Below are positions 56,572 to 64,000 of a DNA stretch of 64,000 bases, piece after piece (positions within the stretch are counted from its first letter, which is position 1; every line of letters starts with the position of its first letter). This DNA is from UBA8886 sp002731655. GTDB taxonomy: Archaea > Thermoplasmatota > Poseidoniia > MGIII > CG-Epi1. The position numbers and the translations under genes were made by a program. Where the stretch lies: positions 1 through 64,000 of the forward strand of contig JASLZX010000003.1 of assembly GCA_030754655.1 (NCBI GenBank), given 5' to 3'. The notes under the pieces are model-generated. The model made no database searches, was not told the origin of the DNA, and saw only the letters and a program-made list of their open reading frames with translations.

Positions 56572-57127
56572 GATACCACCCCGTCACCGTCAGCCGCTGC
56601 ACGTCGCCGACTACCTCGGCGACCTGGTGCCACGACCGCGGCGAGACGCGGAACAGTACCAGCGAGTTGAACTCGGGGATGATGCGCTTCACGACGCGGC
56701 CGGCGACGTCGCCAGCCGCGTCGAACAGCTCCAACGCGCCACCGTCCTGCTCGCGTAGCCCGCGCGTCAGGTGCAGCGACCAAGCAACCTGCCGCCCTTC
56801 GACACGGTCGTCGTGCGGCAGCAGGTAATCGCCCTGCGCGTAGACGTAGGCGGCGAGGTCGAGGCTGCACAACGGGGGCGTGTCGAACGCCGCCGCCGCC
56901 CGGGAACGCCAGGCGGGATCGCCCAGCGCTCTGCGCAGCTCCGCCAATTGCGAGGCTGCGCCCAGCTCGCGCGTCGAGGAGTAGCTGAACAAGTCGGCCT
57001 CGCCCGGCTCGAATTCCTGCCCGGCCAGCCACTCCAGCTCGTCCGCGACAGCGTCGAGGTCGAGGAAGTCACGGACGACCGCGTGCGGAAATGGCTCCGG
57101 AATTACCTCAATATTATGACTGCGCAT
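56564..57127 (-). CDS. 2-oxoglutarate/Fe(II) oxygenase, Tpa1/OGFOD1 catalytic-domain-like prolyl hydroxylase
   Basis: The 187-residue enzyme has an intact 2OG-oxygenase site: His-x-Asp in DYLLPHDDRVEG (His105, Asp107), the distal His in RVSPRSWHQVAEV (His167) and the 2OG-binding Arg in DVQRLTVTGWYH (Arg178). The start, PFPHAVVRDFLDLDAVADEL, and the C-terminal GWYHG are typical of the Ofd1/Tpa1/OGFOD1 group, which hydroxylates a proline of ribosomal protein uS12 in eukaryotes. Whether the archaeal target is uS12 is not shown here. It starts at ATG 57127 (TTG 57130 also possible), overlapping the upstream MBL gene. Confidence 0.8.
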   Translation of the reverse strand: MRSHNIEVIPEPFPHAVVRDFLDLDAVADELEWLAGQEFEPGEADLFSYSSTRELGAASQLAELRRALGDPAWRSRAAAAFDTPPLCSLDLAAYVYAQGDYLLPHDDRVEGRQVAWSLHLTRGLREQDGGALELFDAAGDVAGRVVKRIIPEFNSLVLFRVSPRSWHQVAEVVGDVQRLTVTGWYHG

Positions 57128-58007
57128 CAAGCCACCCGCGCATGCCGCGCACCGAACCGAGGTGCGTGCCGGCCTGGTGCGGCCCCATTCCCAGCTCAGT
57201 CTGCGCTAACCGGGGTCGCTCCGCCAGCAGCCGCGCCGTCGTCGCGGCCGCGTCCTCGCCAGCGGCGACACCGTCGGCGACTAGCGCCAACCACGCCTCG
57301 AACTCCTCGCGCACTTGCGTGATGGCTGCGCCGTTCCCGGCTGGGCGCGGGCCGAAGTGGGTGTAGTACAACCACTCCGCATCAAGCGCCGCCAGCGCGT
57401 CAAGCGACTTCAGGGCAAGCGCATGGTCGTAGCGCGGCGGCGTGACCGGGAAACAGCAATTCAGCTCAGGATACCAGAGGCCGAGCGCGTCGCCAACGAA
57501 GACTTCGAGGTCGGCGACCCACGCGACGTGGTGCGGCGCATGGCCCGGCGTGTGCAGCGCCCTGAACTGCGTCGTGCCAAGGTCGATAACGCCGCCGTCC
57601 TCGACGGCGGCGACACGGTTCCGTGGGATGGGGAGCGGCTCGCCGTACAGTTCGGCAATCGGCCCAAGGAAGGCACGGCTGCCCTCCCAGAGCCGTTGCG
57701 GGTCGAGCACGTGCTTCAGCGCTTTCGGGTGAACCAGCGCTCGCGCGTTCGGCAGCTCGCGCAGCAGGTGGCCACCGCCGCCGAAGTGATCGAGGTGGAT
57801 ATGCGTCGGCAGCACCCAGTCAATCTCTCCCGGCGTGAGACCGGCCGCTGCGATGCCCGCCATGAGGTGCTCAAGCGCGCAGGCGGGACCGGTCTCAATT
57901 ATGGCGTTTTTCTCGTCGAGCCATATATAAATAGTGATGAAGTCGGGAACACCATCCGGCTGCAGATCGAACCAGACCAGGTGCTCCGAGTGGCGGTGCA
58001 GTTCCAC
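57114..58007 (-). CDS. MBL-fold metallo-hydrolase
   Basis: The 297-residue protein has the metallo-beta-lactamase metal site LPTHIHLDHFGGGGHL (HxHxDH), a further His in LHTPGHAPHH, an Asp in VFVGDALGL and the final His in YYTHFGP. Such enzymes hydrolyse thioesters, lactones, phosphodiesters or other bonds; the substrate is unknown. It leads a three-gene operon with the two oxygenase-like proteins. GTTTTACCCC (minus, ~58026-58035), centred about 23 bases before the GTG at 58007, supports the start and a leaderless mRNA. Confidence 0.88.
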   Translation of the reverse strand: MELHRHSEHLVWFDLQPDGVPDFITIYIWLDEKNAIIETGPACALEHLMAGIAAAGLTPGEIDWVLPTHIHLDHFGGGGHLLRELPNARALVHPKALKHVLDPQRLWEGSRAFLGPIAELYGEPLPIPRNRVAAVEDGGVIDLGTTQFRALHTPGHAPHHVAWVADLEVFVGDALGLWYPELNCCFPVTPPRYDHALALKSLDALAALDAEWLYYTHFGPRPAGNGAAITQVREEFEAWLALVADGVAAGEDAAATTARLLAERPRLAQTELGMGPHQAGTHLGSVRGMRGWLDAQS

Positions 58008-58084
58008 GCGCCCGCAGCGGTAGAGGGGTAAAACTGCGCCGTCGGCCTTAAACCGGGGGCGCCAATCGCGTGGCCCGTTGAGTC

Positions 58085-59680
58085 ATGAAGTATATCATTG
58101 TGACTGGCGGTGTCCTTTCCGGACTGGGAAAGGGCGTAACCGCCTCCTCGATTGGCGTGCTGCTGCAGCGGGCCGGATACCGCGTTACCGCGGTCAAGAT
58201 GGACCCCTACCTGAACTGCGACGCAGGGACCATGAATCCTTACGAGCACGGCGAAGTTTTCGTCATGACCGACGGTTCCGAGGTCGATCTGGACCTTGGC
58301 AACTACGAGCGGTTCCTCAACTGTAACCTCACTGCGGTGCACAACATCACGACCGGAAAGGTATTTCGCTCCGTAATCGAGAAGGAACGCCGTGGCGACT
58401 ATCTGGGACAGACCGTCCAGATTATACCGCACGTCGTGCGCGAAATCGTCGACGCGATGCGTGACGCGGCCGAGAGCGCCTCGGCCGAAATCTGCCTGGT
58501 CGAGCTCGGCGGCACGGTGGGCGACATCGAGTCGATGCCTTTCATGGAGGCGGTGCGGCAGCTGCACCGCGAGGAGAGGCACGAAAACGTGATGTTCATC
58601 CACACCACGCTGGTGCCGGTGATTGGCGCTGTCGGCGAGCAGAAGACCAAGCCGACGCAGCACTCGGTCAAGGAGCTGCAGGGGCTCGGCATCCGGCCAG
58701 ACGTAATCGTCGGCCGCTCGACCGACCCACTCGAGCCCGATATCGCGGCCAAGATTGCCTTTTTCGCTGACATTCCACCCGAGAACGTGGTTTCAGCACC
58801 CGACGCCGAATCAATCTATGATGTCCCGATACACTTCGTCGACCAGCAGATTCCGCAGCTCATCGAGGAGCGACTAGGGCTGAAGCGGCGTGAGCCCGAC
58901 ATGACGCAATGGCAGAACTTCACCGAGCGCATCAGCAACGGCACGCGCGAAGTGGAAATTGCGCTGATTGGCAAGTATACCGACCTCAAGGATTCCTATA
59001 TTTCGCACGAGGAGACGCTGCGCTACACCGGCGCACTGGAGGATTGCCGCGTCCGCATCCGCTGGCTCGAGGCGCCTGACCTGGAGGAGGCGGGAAACGC
59101 CGCGGCACTGGAAGGCGTCAACGGCGTCGTCGTGCCGGGCGGATTTGGTAACCGCGGTGCCGAAGGCAAAATTATGGCGGCGCAATGGGCACGCGAGAAT
59201 CGCGTGCCCTATCTCGGCGTCTGCTTCGGCTTCCAGCTAGCGGTCATTGAATTCTGCCGAAACGTCCTCGACCTTAAGGGGGCGAATTCCAGCGAGCTGG
59301 ACCCGGATTCGCCCCACCATGTCGTGGACCTGCTGCCAGAGCAACGCGAGGTGACCGAGATGGGCGCCACGATGCGGCTGGGCGACCACGACGTGGCGCT
59401 CGACGAGGGTGTCGCGAGCAAGCTTTACGGCAGCGACTCAATCCAGGAACGTCACCGCCATCGCTTCGAAATCAATCCCGACTACATCGAGCGCATCGAG
59501 GCAGCAGGAATGCGATTCACCGGCCGCGACACCTCGGGCCGCCGCATGGAGGTGCTGGAACTGGAGGGGCACCCCTACTTCCTGGCATCTCAGTTCCACC
59601 CCGAGTTCAAGTCGCGTCCCGACGCGCCTTCGCCACTGCACCTGGGGCTGGTGCGCGCAGCGCTCGAGCACGCAGCATAA
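58085..59680 (+). CDS. pyrG: CTP synthase
   Basis: CTP synthase aminates UTP to CTP with glutamine-derived ammonia. The 531 residues open with the synthetase domain YIIVTGGVLSGLGKGVTASS, then KMDPYLNCDAGTMNPYEHGE, DGSEVDLDLGNYERFL and VELGGTVGDIESMPFMEAVR. The class I glutaminase follows, with GGFGNRGAEGK, nucleophile Cys in YLGVCFGFQLAV, and FHPEFKSRP with the His-Glu pair. All catalytic elements are present. CCTTAAACC (58046-58054) is the likely TATA box, leaving a leader of about ten bases. Confidence 0.97.
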   Translation: MKYIIVTGGVLSGLGKGVTASSIGVLLQRAGYRVTAVKMDPYLNCDAGTMNPYEHGEVFVMTDGSEVDLDLGNYERFLNCNLTAVHNITTGKVFRSVIEKERRGDYLGQTVQIIPHVVREIVDAMRDAAESASAEICLVELGGTVGDIESMPFMEAVRQLHREERHENVMFIHTTLVPVIGAVGEQKTKPTQHSVKELQGLGIRPDVIVGRSTDPLEPDIAAKIAFFADIPPENVVSAPDAESIYDVPIHFVDQQIPQLIEERLGLKRREPDMTQWQNFTERISNGTREVEIALIGKYTDLKDSYISHEETLRYTGALEDCRVRIRWLEAPDLEEAGNAAALEGVNGVVVPGGFGNRGAEGKIMAAQWARENRVPYLGVCFGFQLAVIEFCRNVLDLKGANSSELDPDSPHHVVDLLPEQREVTEMGATMRLGDHDVALDEGVASKLYGSDSIQERHRHRFEINPDYIERIEAAGMRFTGRDTSGRRMEVLELEGHPYFLASQFHPEFKSRPDAPSPLHLGLVRAALEHAA

Positions 59681-59710
59681 GTTTATAACTGGCCAGAGCC
59701 CCTCGGGGGC

Positions 59711-60004
59711 ATGTCCGAAGAGGATGGAGAATACCCTGAATTTACCGCCCCGGCACCCACGGACGAGAGCGACGGCCCCAATGTGGGCGTTATCCTTGCC
59801 GCTGTTTCTGGCTTGCTGGTAGTGGTTGGCTTCTACTTCGGGTTCACCAGCCTGCAAGCAATGGGCGATGGGCTGGTAGCTGCCGACATGGACGCGCAGC
59901 AGGGGCAGCTCATGCTGGGCTACCTGCTGATTACGGGCGGCATATTCCTGGCGGCGCTACTCTCACTGGGCGGCGTTATTCGCGGCTTTTTCTCCAGCGA
60001 CTAG
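59711..60004 (+). CDS. Small two-helix membrane protein
   Basis: No family is recognised. The 97 residues start with an acidic, Pro-containing segment, then have hydrophobic helices VGVILAAVSGLLVVVGFYFG and LMLGYLLITGGIFLAALLSL. GTTTATAAC (59682-59690) is centred about 25 bases before the ATG, so the mRNA is probably leaderless. The gene converges on the pilus operon and overlaps its last gene by 4 bases. Confidence 0.72.
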   Translation: MSEEDGEYPEFTAPAPTDESDGPNVGVILAAVSGLLVVVGFYFGFTSLQAMGDGLVAADMDAQQGQLMLGYLLITGGIFLAALLSLGGVIRGFFSSD

Positions 60005-60381
60005 ACCGTTGCGGTCCGTTCGAACTCGATATCCAGCAGGCCGTCGCTGAGCAGGATTGTATAGCTGAAGGTGGTCGTGCTACCATCAGTGCTGCTTGAA
60101 TCCAGCTTCAGGGCCAGCGCATAGCCATGCGCCGCGAAACTGTTCTCGAACTCCCCTGCTGCCGCAGCGAACGCCGCCTCGGCAGTCGCGCCGCCATCCA
60201 GCTCGGCGTCTAGTGCCGGCGGCAGGTGTGCGTCGAGCATTGTCAGTAGCGGTGCCGGGTCGTGCCGCTCACCCTGGTAACGGCCCAGATTGGCCGAGTG
60301 GGAAACCGAAATCGAGATGGTGAGCACCGTCAGCGTCATCAGCAGGCCAGCTATCATCAACATCTGGCCGCGGTTGTTCAT
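60001..60381 (-). CDS. Pilin-like minor protein of the pilus operon
   Basis: The 126 residues begin MNNRGQMLMIAGLLMTLTVL, a short basic leader plus hydrophobic helix as in archaeal pilin-like proteins, followed by a soluble beta-rich part (TTTFSYTILLSDGLLDIEFE). It starts in an ATGA overlap with the preceding pilin-like gene and is the last gene of the operon. A role as a minor pilin or pilus-assembly factor is inferred from this context. Confidence 0.7.
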   Translation of the reverse strand: MNNRGQMLMIAGLLMTLTVLTISISVSHSANLGRYQGERHDPAPLLTMLDAHLPPALDAELDGGATAEAAFAAAAGEFENSFAAHGYALALKLDSSSTDGSTTTFSYTILLSDGLLDIEFERTATV

Positions 60382-60818
60382 GCTGTCCCCCGCGGGCCAT
60401 ACCAGAGGCTCAGCTCAAGCTCCCACAGCTCAGAGCCAACCCAGACCAGCCGAAAGGCGATGCTAACCGTCCCTTCTGGCGTGCCGCGCTCGACCAGCGT
60501 CTCACTACTCCCACCATGCGCCCCCGTCAGGCGATAGCTCGCCGCCACCGGCAGTCCGCCGTCCAAGTACGACAGCAGCGCGCTGCTATTATCCTCGCTG
60601 AGCCAAGTCGCGAGCGTCGACTCACCTGCGTCAGTCTGCCACTCATCAAGTACCTGCAACAACTGCATCCCCTGATGGCGCAGATTGTCGTCGCCAACCC
60701 GGGTCGCGTCGCTGGCTGGCAAGCTGATAACCGCGACGTTGACCGCCGAGGTGAAGAGCGTCGCGAGCAGCAGGACCTCCAGCACGTGCATCTGCGCCGC
60801 GCGGCCGGGTAACTTCAT
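60378..60818 (-). CDS. Pilin-like minor protein of the pilus operon
   Basis: The 146 residues open with KLPGRAAQMHVLEVLLLATL and a hydrophobic helix to about residue 33. A soluble region with a Trp-rich end follows (LVWVGSELWELELSLWYGPR). The QMHVLEVLLLATLFTSA stretch has the Glu expected five residues into a pilin core helix. It starts one base after the TadC-like gene and is ATGA-coupled to the next pilin-like gene. Function is inferred from the N-terminus and the operon. Confidence 0.7.
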   Translation of the reverse strand: MKLPGRAAQMHVLEVLLLATLFTSAVNVAVISLPASDATRVGDDNLRHQGMQLLQVLDEWQTDAGESTLATWLSEDNSSALLSYLDGGLPVAASYRLTGAHGGSSETLVERGTPEGTVSIAFRLVWVGSELWELELSLWYGPRGTA

Positions 60819-60819
60819 T

Positions 60820-62004
60820 TCAGCCGATAGTACCAGGACTGATGACAGATGTGGCGATTCCCATCACTTCGAAGACCAGCCAGCCGATAAAGAGCAACAT
60901 CGAGGAACGGTTGAACGCCGAGTAGAGCTTGCCAGTGGCCATGAAACCGGCCGCCATGCCGTTGCCAATGCTCTGGACAATTATGCTGTAGAGGAATATG
61001 GTCGAAATCCAGACTTCGTTCAGGTTGCGCACCTGCAGGTTACCGATGGACATACCCTCTCCGCCGGTGGCAGAGGCGGAATCGGCAATCGCCGGGACGA
61101 AAGTGCTGGCCAAGACGAGGATAATAATCAGGTAGACCATAAACGAAACGTATACCACCATCATATAGCTGGTAACTTCCTGCGCTCGCTCGGTCTCGAG
61201 CGCCTTGATTTCCCTGGCGTCATAAGAGGCGGCGAGCAGGATGTCCGAAATGCGGCCTCCCGCGCGGTTGGCCTCATCGACCATGCGGACCGCCCGCGAC
61301 ACGATGGGCGACCGGACCCGTTCGGTAAACATCCCCAGCACTTCACTGAAGGAGATACCCCACGAAATCTGGGTTGACATCTTGTGTACTTCGTCGTTGA
61401 GGTTGCCATATTCGCCCCGCGCCAGCGTCTGGATAGCGACGGTCATGCTGAGACCGCCCTTCCAGTACTCGGCAAGGTCGCGCAGGAAGTCGGGGAATTT
61501 CTCCTCAACCCGCGTCCGGAGCTTGTCCTCACGCCAGCCCCAGATGCCATAAGGCAGCATCAGCGCAATCAGTGCAAAAATGTAGTAGTCAAGGGTCGAA
61601 ATTTCAGGATAGTATCGATACCAGGTTGTAGCTTCTACATCCTCGTCAATACCGTTAATCAACGGGTCAGCGTCACGACTCTCGTTCTTGGCAATCGAGG
61701 GGAGGCCATACATGTAGGGCGTAATCGTGAAGGGGCCATCGTTCATGGCCTCCGGATTGTCGAACTGCGAATCACCGTCGAAATCGGTGACGACCGTTGT
61801 CAGGTCGGCCTGGTGATTCAACTGCCCCAGCGCGATGAACGCGCCGCCCATCATCAGCGAGAGGAAGACGACGACATAGATCGTAATGTCAGTCTTGCCC
61901 TCCTTCACCTCGATCCACTTCAGCGCCATGCGGTAGGTCATCCAGCGCCGCTTCTTGCCGGTCCGCTCATCGCGGTAGACCCGTTTCTCGAGATTACTTG
62001 CCAT
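60820..62004 (-). CDS. Type II secretion/pilus inner-membrane platform protein (TadC/GspF-like)
   Basis: The 394-residue protein has a T2SSF-type cytoplasmic helical domain (FLRDLAEYWKGGLSMTVAIQ, RTLARGEYG-like ALARGEYGNLNDEVHK, RVRSPIVSRAVRMVDEANRA) between membrane helices (ITIYVVVFLSLMMGGAFIAL, YYIFALIALMLPYGIWGW, and C-terminal helices). Such proteins couple the ATPase to pilin insertion or extraction. The start overlaps the stop of the paired platform gene by one base. Two platform genes side by side is the Tad-type arrangement. Confidence 0.85.
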   Translation of the reverse strand: MASNLEKRVYRDERTGKKRRWMTYRMALKWIEVKEGKTDITIYVVVFLSLMMGGAFIALGQLNHQADLTTVVTDFDGDSQFDNPEAMNDGPFTITPYMYGLPSIAKNESRDADPLINGIDEDVEATTWYRYYPEISTLDYYIFALIALMLPYGIWGWREDKLRTRVEEKFPDFLRDLAEYWKGGLSMTVAIQTLARGEYGNLNDEVHKMSTQISWGISFSEVLGMFTERVRSPIVSRAVRMVDEANRAGGRISDILLAASYDAREIKALETERAQEVTSYMMVVYVSFMVYLIIILVLASTFVPAIADSASATGGEGMSIGNLQVRNLNEVWISTIFLYSIIVQSIGNGMAAGFMATGKLYSAFNRSSMLLFIGWLVFEVMGIATSVISPGTIG

Positions 62005-62945
62005 TAATCAATTGCGACCTCATTGCTCAGTGCGAGGAAAATATAGGCGAAGAAAATCTGGATTATCGGGAACATCAGGAAGACCATCATGTAGAGGTGC
62101 TCTTCCTCCAGTTTCATCCCGGACCCGGAAACCCAGAAGGTGATCACGGCCATAATCATCGCGAAAATTGGAAGTGCCACCGCCATCACCACATACGCTT
62201 CCGCAAAGAGTGCCATCTGCTGGATGACACTCTTGACATGCACCCGGTTGGCCTGCGCGTAGTATTCTGCCCGGTTCAGGAAGTAGAGCTTCAGGTTACC
62301 GCCCGAGGTAAGCGTGCCGACAATTCCCTGCAAGAACTCGGCAAATCGTTCCGAGGGCGACCGTTCGACGGCCTCCTTGAGCGTCGTCACCAAGTCACGA
62401 GCCATGAACTCAACAGAGTGGTAAACCCAAGCCGCATCCTTCGAAATCTCACCGTAAATATCCTCACTACGAGCGAGCGATTTGAAAATCATCGCCGGCG
62501 TTGCATTAGCCGCCGCCATCGCTGCTGTGTAGCTGGCGGCGAAGGGCAGCTTGCGGTCCATGTCCGTGGCGCGCGAGCCAACTCTCAGCCCGGGCTCGAG
62601 CCAGTTCACCATCGCTATCAGCAGCGGCAGTACGATAACCAGCACCAGTGCTAGGATAGCCTGTATGAATTCCGAGACGATGATCGGCTCACCGTCTGGA
62701 CCAGTCATTTGCGCTAGGAATGGAACGCCGACGACGATGAAAGCAAACACCAGCGCCAGCCCAGCGATGAAAGTAGCGAAAACCTGCATTGCGGCGTGGG
62801 CAACGTAGCCTTCGGGCAGCAGCGGAATGCGCGCCTTCACGAGCTGTTGCTTGAGCCCGAAGGAATTCTTGGTCAGCAAGCGACCCAGCCAGCCGAAAAG
62901 GAGCAGGCTGAGTGACTGCAGGCCGCTTAGAACCACCGGTGCCAC
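62004..62945 (-). CDS. Type II secretion/pilus inner-membrane platform protein (TadB/GspF-like)
   Basis: The 313-residue protein contains membrane helices (MQVFATFIAGLALVFAFIVV, QAILALVLVIVLPLLIAMVN), the T2SSF-like helical region (RKLPFAASYTAAMAAANATP, DLVTTLKEAVERSPSERFAE, LQGIVGTLTSGGNLKLYFLN) and C-terminal helices (FAEAYVVMAVALPIFAMIMA). It overlaps the end of the ATPase gene by 19 bases and the TadC-like gene by one, so all are in one transcript. Confidence 0.85.
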   Translation of the reverse strand: MAPVVLSGLQSLSLLLFGWLGRLLTKNSFGLKQQLVKARIPLLPEGYVAHAAMQVFATFIAGLALVFAFIVVGVPFLAQMTGPDGEPIIVSEFIQAILALVLVIVLPLLIAMVNWLEPGLRVGSRATDMDRKLPFAASYTAAMAAANATPAMIFKSLARSEDIYGEISKDAAWVYHSVEFMARDLVTTLKEAVERSPSERFAEFLQGIVGTLTSGGNLKLYFLNRAEYYAQANRVHVKSVIQQMALFAEAYVVMAVALPIFAMIMAVITFWVSGSGMKLEEEHLYMMVFLMFPIIQIFFAYIFLALSNEVAID

Positions 62946-64000
62946 CAGCGCGGATTGGCCGAGTGCTCAACGCGCTTCGCCAGATTGCTCTGTAGATTGG
63001 TCAGCGCATTGGCCTGCCGGGCCTCTTCCTTAGCCGCTTCCTTAGCCTGCTTGTCTGGACTGGAGGAAAGCTTGACCTGCTTGGCTTCGGCCTTGGCACG
63101 CTTCGTTAGCTCGCGGTTGCACGACTTCAACAGTCGTCCCGCCTCACGTACTGAGAGACTGGATACGTCACCGATACCAAGCTGCGTCGCAGCGGGTGTA
63201 AGCTGCCGTAGCGGAGCATAGCGCGCCTGCGCCTTCAGCATATCACGCTCGAGATAGGCGTCTGACTTGGCGCGGCGAGTCGCTTCCTTCGCCTCGAGCT
63301 TGGCGCGCTTGGCCTCGTCGTCAGTATCAGCCGCCCGAGTATCGGCCTTCGCGCGAGCCGCCGCCTCCTTAGCGAACCGATTCTGGAACTTCTCCTGCAC
63401 CCCGGCCGGGAACTCGGTGATATCGACACCCTCATCGGCTGCGCCAGCACCGCTCAGGTCAAGGTCACGCTCCTTCACCTTGCGGCGGCGCTTGCGACCG
63501 CCCACCTGCAGGTCAGCATAGACCCGGCGCATCACGTCCTCGGGGTGGACGTAGTACTCGGCCACCACCCGGGCGAAGTCGCGGTAGTCACGGATGCTCT
63601 TCTTGAGGCACCACTCGATGACCAGCTGTCGCCGCTTGATTTCGTCCATGATTTCGACGCGGTTCAGGTTGGCCTTCAACATGATTTTCTCAAGCACGTA
63701 GGACTTGCCGGTGAAGACAAACTCATCGGTGGCGTTGTCCCAGCGGAATGCCTCGTTGGTCAGCAGCTCGTGCGAATGGGGGTCAATGCCGATAATTTCG
63801 ACGATGTTCTTGTTGCGCCGCACGCGCTTCCCACCGACGCGGGTCTGAATCTGGATTGAAATCGCGTCAAGCGACGGAATCAGCACGCGCGGAATCTCAA
63901 TCGGCTTATTCTCAAGCCGGTGCACCAGGCTCTGGATTGAATCGGCGTGGAAGGTGGAATAGGTAGTGTGCCCAGTCGCCATGGCCTGGAACAGCACGTA
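62927..64000 (-). CDS. Pilus assembly / type II secretion ATPase (GspE/TadA-like), C-terminal part, with long charged tail
   Basis: The gene runs off the window end; the visible 357 residues begin YVLFQAMATGHTTYSTFHAD, the His-box of secretion ATPases, and continue through SLVHRLENKPIEIPRVLIPS and ISIQIQTRVGGKRVRRNKNI. Walker A and B lie outside the window. After a helical domain (~130-185), about 170 residues are Lys/Ala/Glu/Arg-rich with coiled-coil character (AKEAAARAKADTRAADTDDE, KQAKEAAKEEARQANALTNL) and end NPRWWHRWF. This tail is not part of the standard ATPase and is unusual. Confidence 0.85.
   Translation of the reverse strand, partial: YVLFQAMATGHTTYSTFHADSIQSLVHRLENKPIEIPRVLIPSLDAISIQIQTRVGGKRVRRNKNIVEIIGIDPHSHELLTNEAFRWDNATDEFVFTGKSYVLEKIMLKANLNRVEIMDEIKRRQLVIEWCLKKSIRDYRDFARVVAEYYVHPEDVMRRVYADLQVGGRKRRRKVKERDLDLSGAGAADEGVDITEFPAGVQEKFQNRFAKEAAARAKADTRAADTDDEAKRAKLEAKEATRRAKSDAYLERDMLKAQARYAPLRQLTPAATQLGIGDVSSLSVREAGRLLKSCNRELTKRAKAEAKQVKLSSSPDKQAKEAAKEEARQANALTNLQSNLAKRVEHSANPRWWHRWF

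Noticed and set aside
1..64000. CRISPR arrays, insertion sequences, integrase genes, rRNA genes
   Set aside because: No regularly spaced direct repeats, transposase or integrase motifs, or rRNA-like stretches were seen.

Overview
The window is a compact, GC-rich archaeal chromosome segment. Archaeal information-processing genes fix the domain: Orc1/Cdc6, the PolD small subunit, GatE, Nop5-like, proteasome alpha, the exosome (Rrp4/Rrp41/Rrp42), eL43, RpoP, Pcc1 and prefoldin beta. A PolD system, many large secreted repeat proteins, a secreted M14 peptidase and high GC fit Thermoplasmatota, most likely marine group II/III (Poseidoniia-like). That placement is an inference from gene content, not a tree. 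No rRNA, CRISPR array, insertion sequence or prophage was seen, and no gene-free gap exceeds about 200 bases.

Layout. 1-5.2 kb: end of a geranylgeranyl-reductase-like gene, a glycosyltransferase, an ATP-grasp protein, PolD DP1 and a COG4741 nuclease. 5.2-11 kb: orc1/cdc6, TrkA-TrkH potassium uptake and a DUF368 polyprenyl-phosphate transporter. 11-15.5 kb: a Nop5-like protein, an eight-module surface protein and small membrane proteins. 15.5-24 kb: gatE, a sugar nucleotidyltransferase, a GT4 glycosyltransferase and two TPR proteins. 24-28.9 kb: histidine ammonia-lyase, lysine aminotransferase, UPF0292 and DUF167 proteins, an ABC ATPase and MptE. 28.9-36 kb: a receptor-like surface protein of about 1,490 residues, a beta-propeller/TPR protein and a PKD lipoprotein. 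36-42.9 kb: the proteasome/SBDS/exosome superoperon, ending in a DHH phosphoesterase and a PrsW-like protease. 42.9-50 kb: intron-containing tRNA-Tyr, an SDR, an M14 peptidase, an AT-rich methyltransferase, an enoyl-CoA hydratase, tRNA-Arg, a 39-residue zinc-finger gene, a HAD phosphatase and an MFS transporter. 50-55.9 kb: a mosaic 1,327-residue surface protein, a winged-helix regulator and a pilin. 56-58 kb: a three-gene operon with a split Tpa1/OGFOD1-like oxygenase. 58-64 kb: CTP synthase, then a type IV pilus/Tad-like operon running off the end of the window.

Expression signals are readable. Most operon-leading genes have an AT-rich TATA-like box centred 22-27 bases before the start codon and no Shine-Dalgarno motif, which points to leaderless mRNAs. 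Four genes (surface receptor, rrp4, the regulator at 54124, pilin) instead have a leader with a plausible ribosome-binding site. Inside operons, genes are joined by ATGA, GTGA, TGATG and, for mptE, CTGA overlaps. I used these signals to set many starts, and several differ from the longest open frame.

The most interesting items are the split Tpa1-like hydroxylase, the histidine ammonia-lyase with Ala-Cys-Gly in place of Ala-Ser-Gly, the receptor-like CxxCH protein, the compositional break inside the 1,327-residue surface protein, and single palindromic TATA boxes that appear to serve two divergent leaderless genes.
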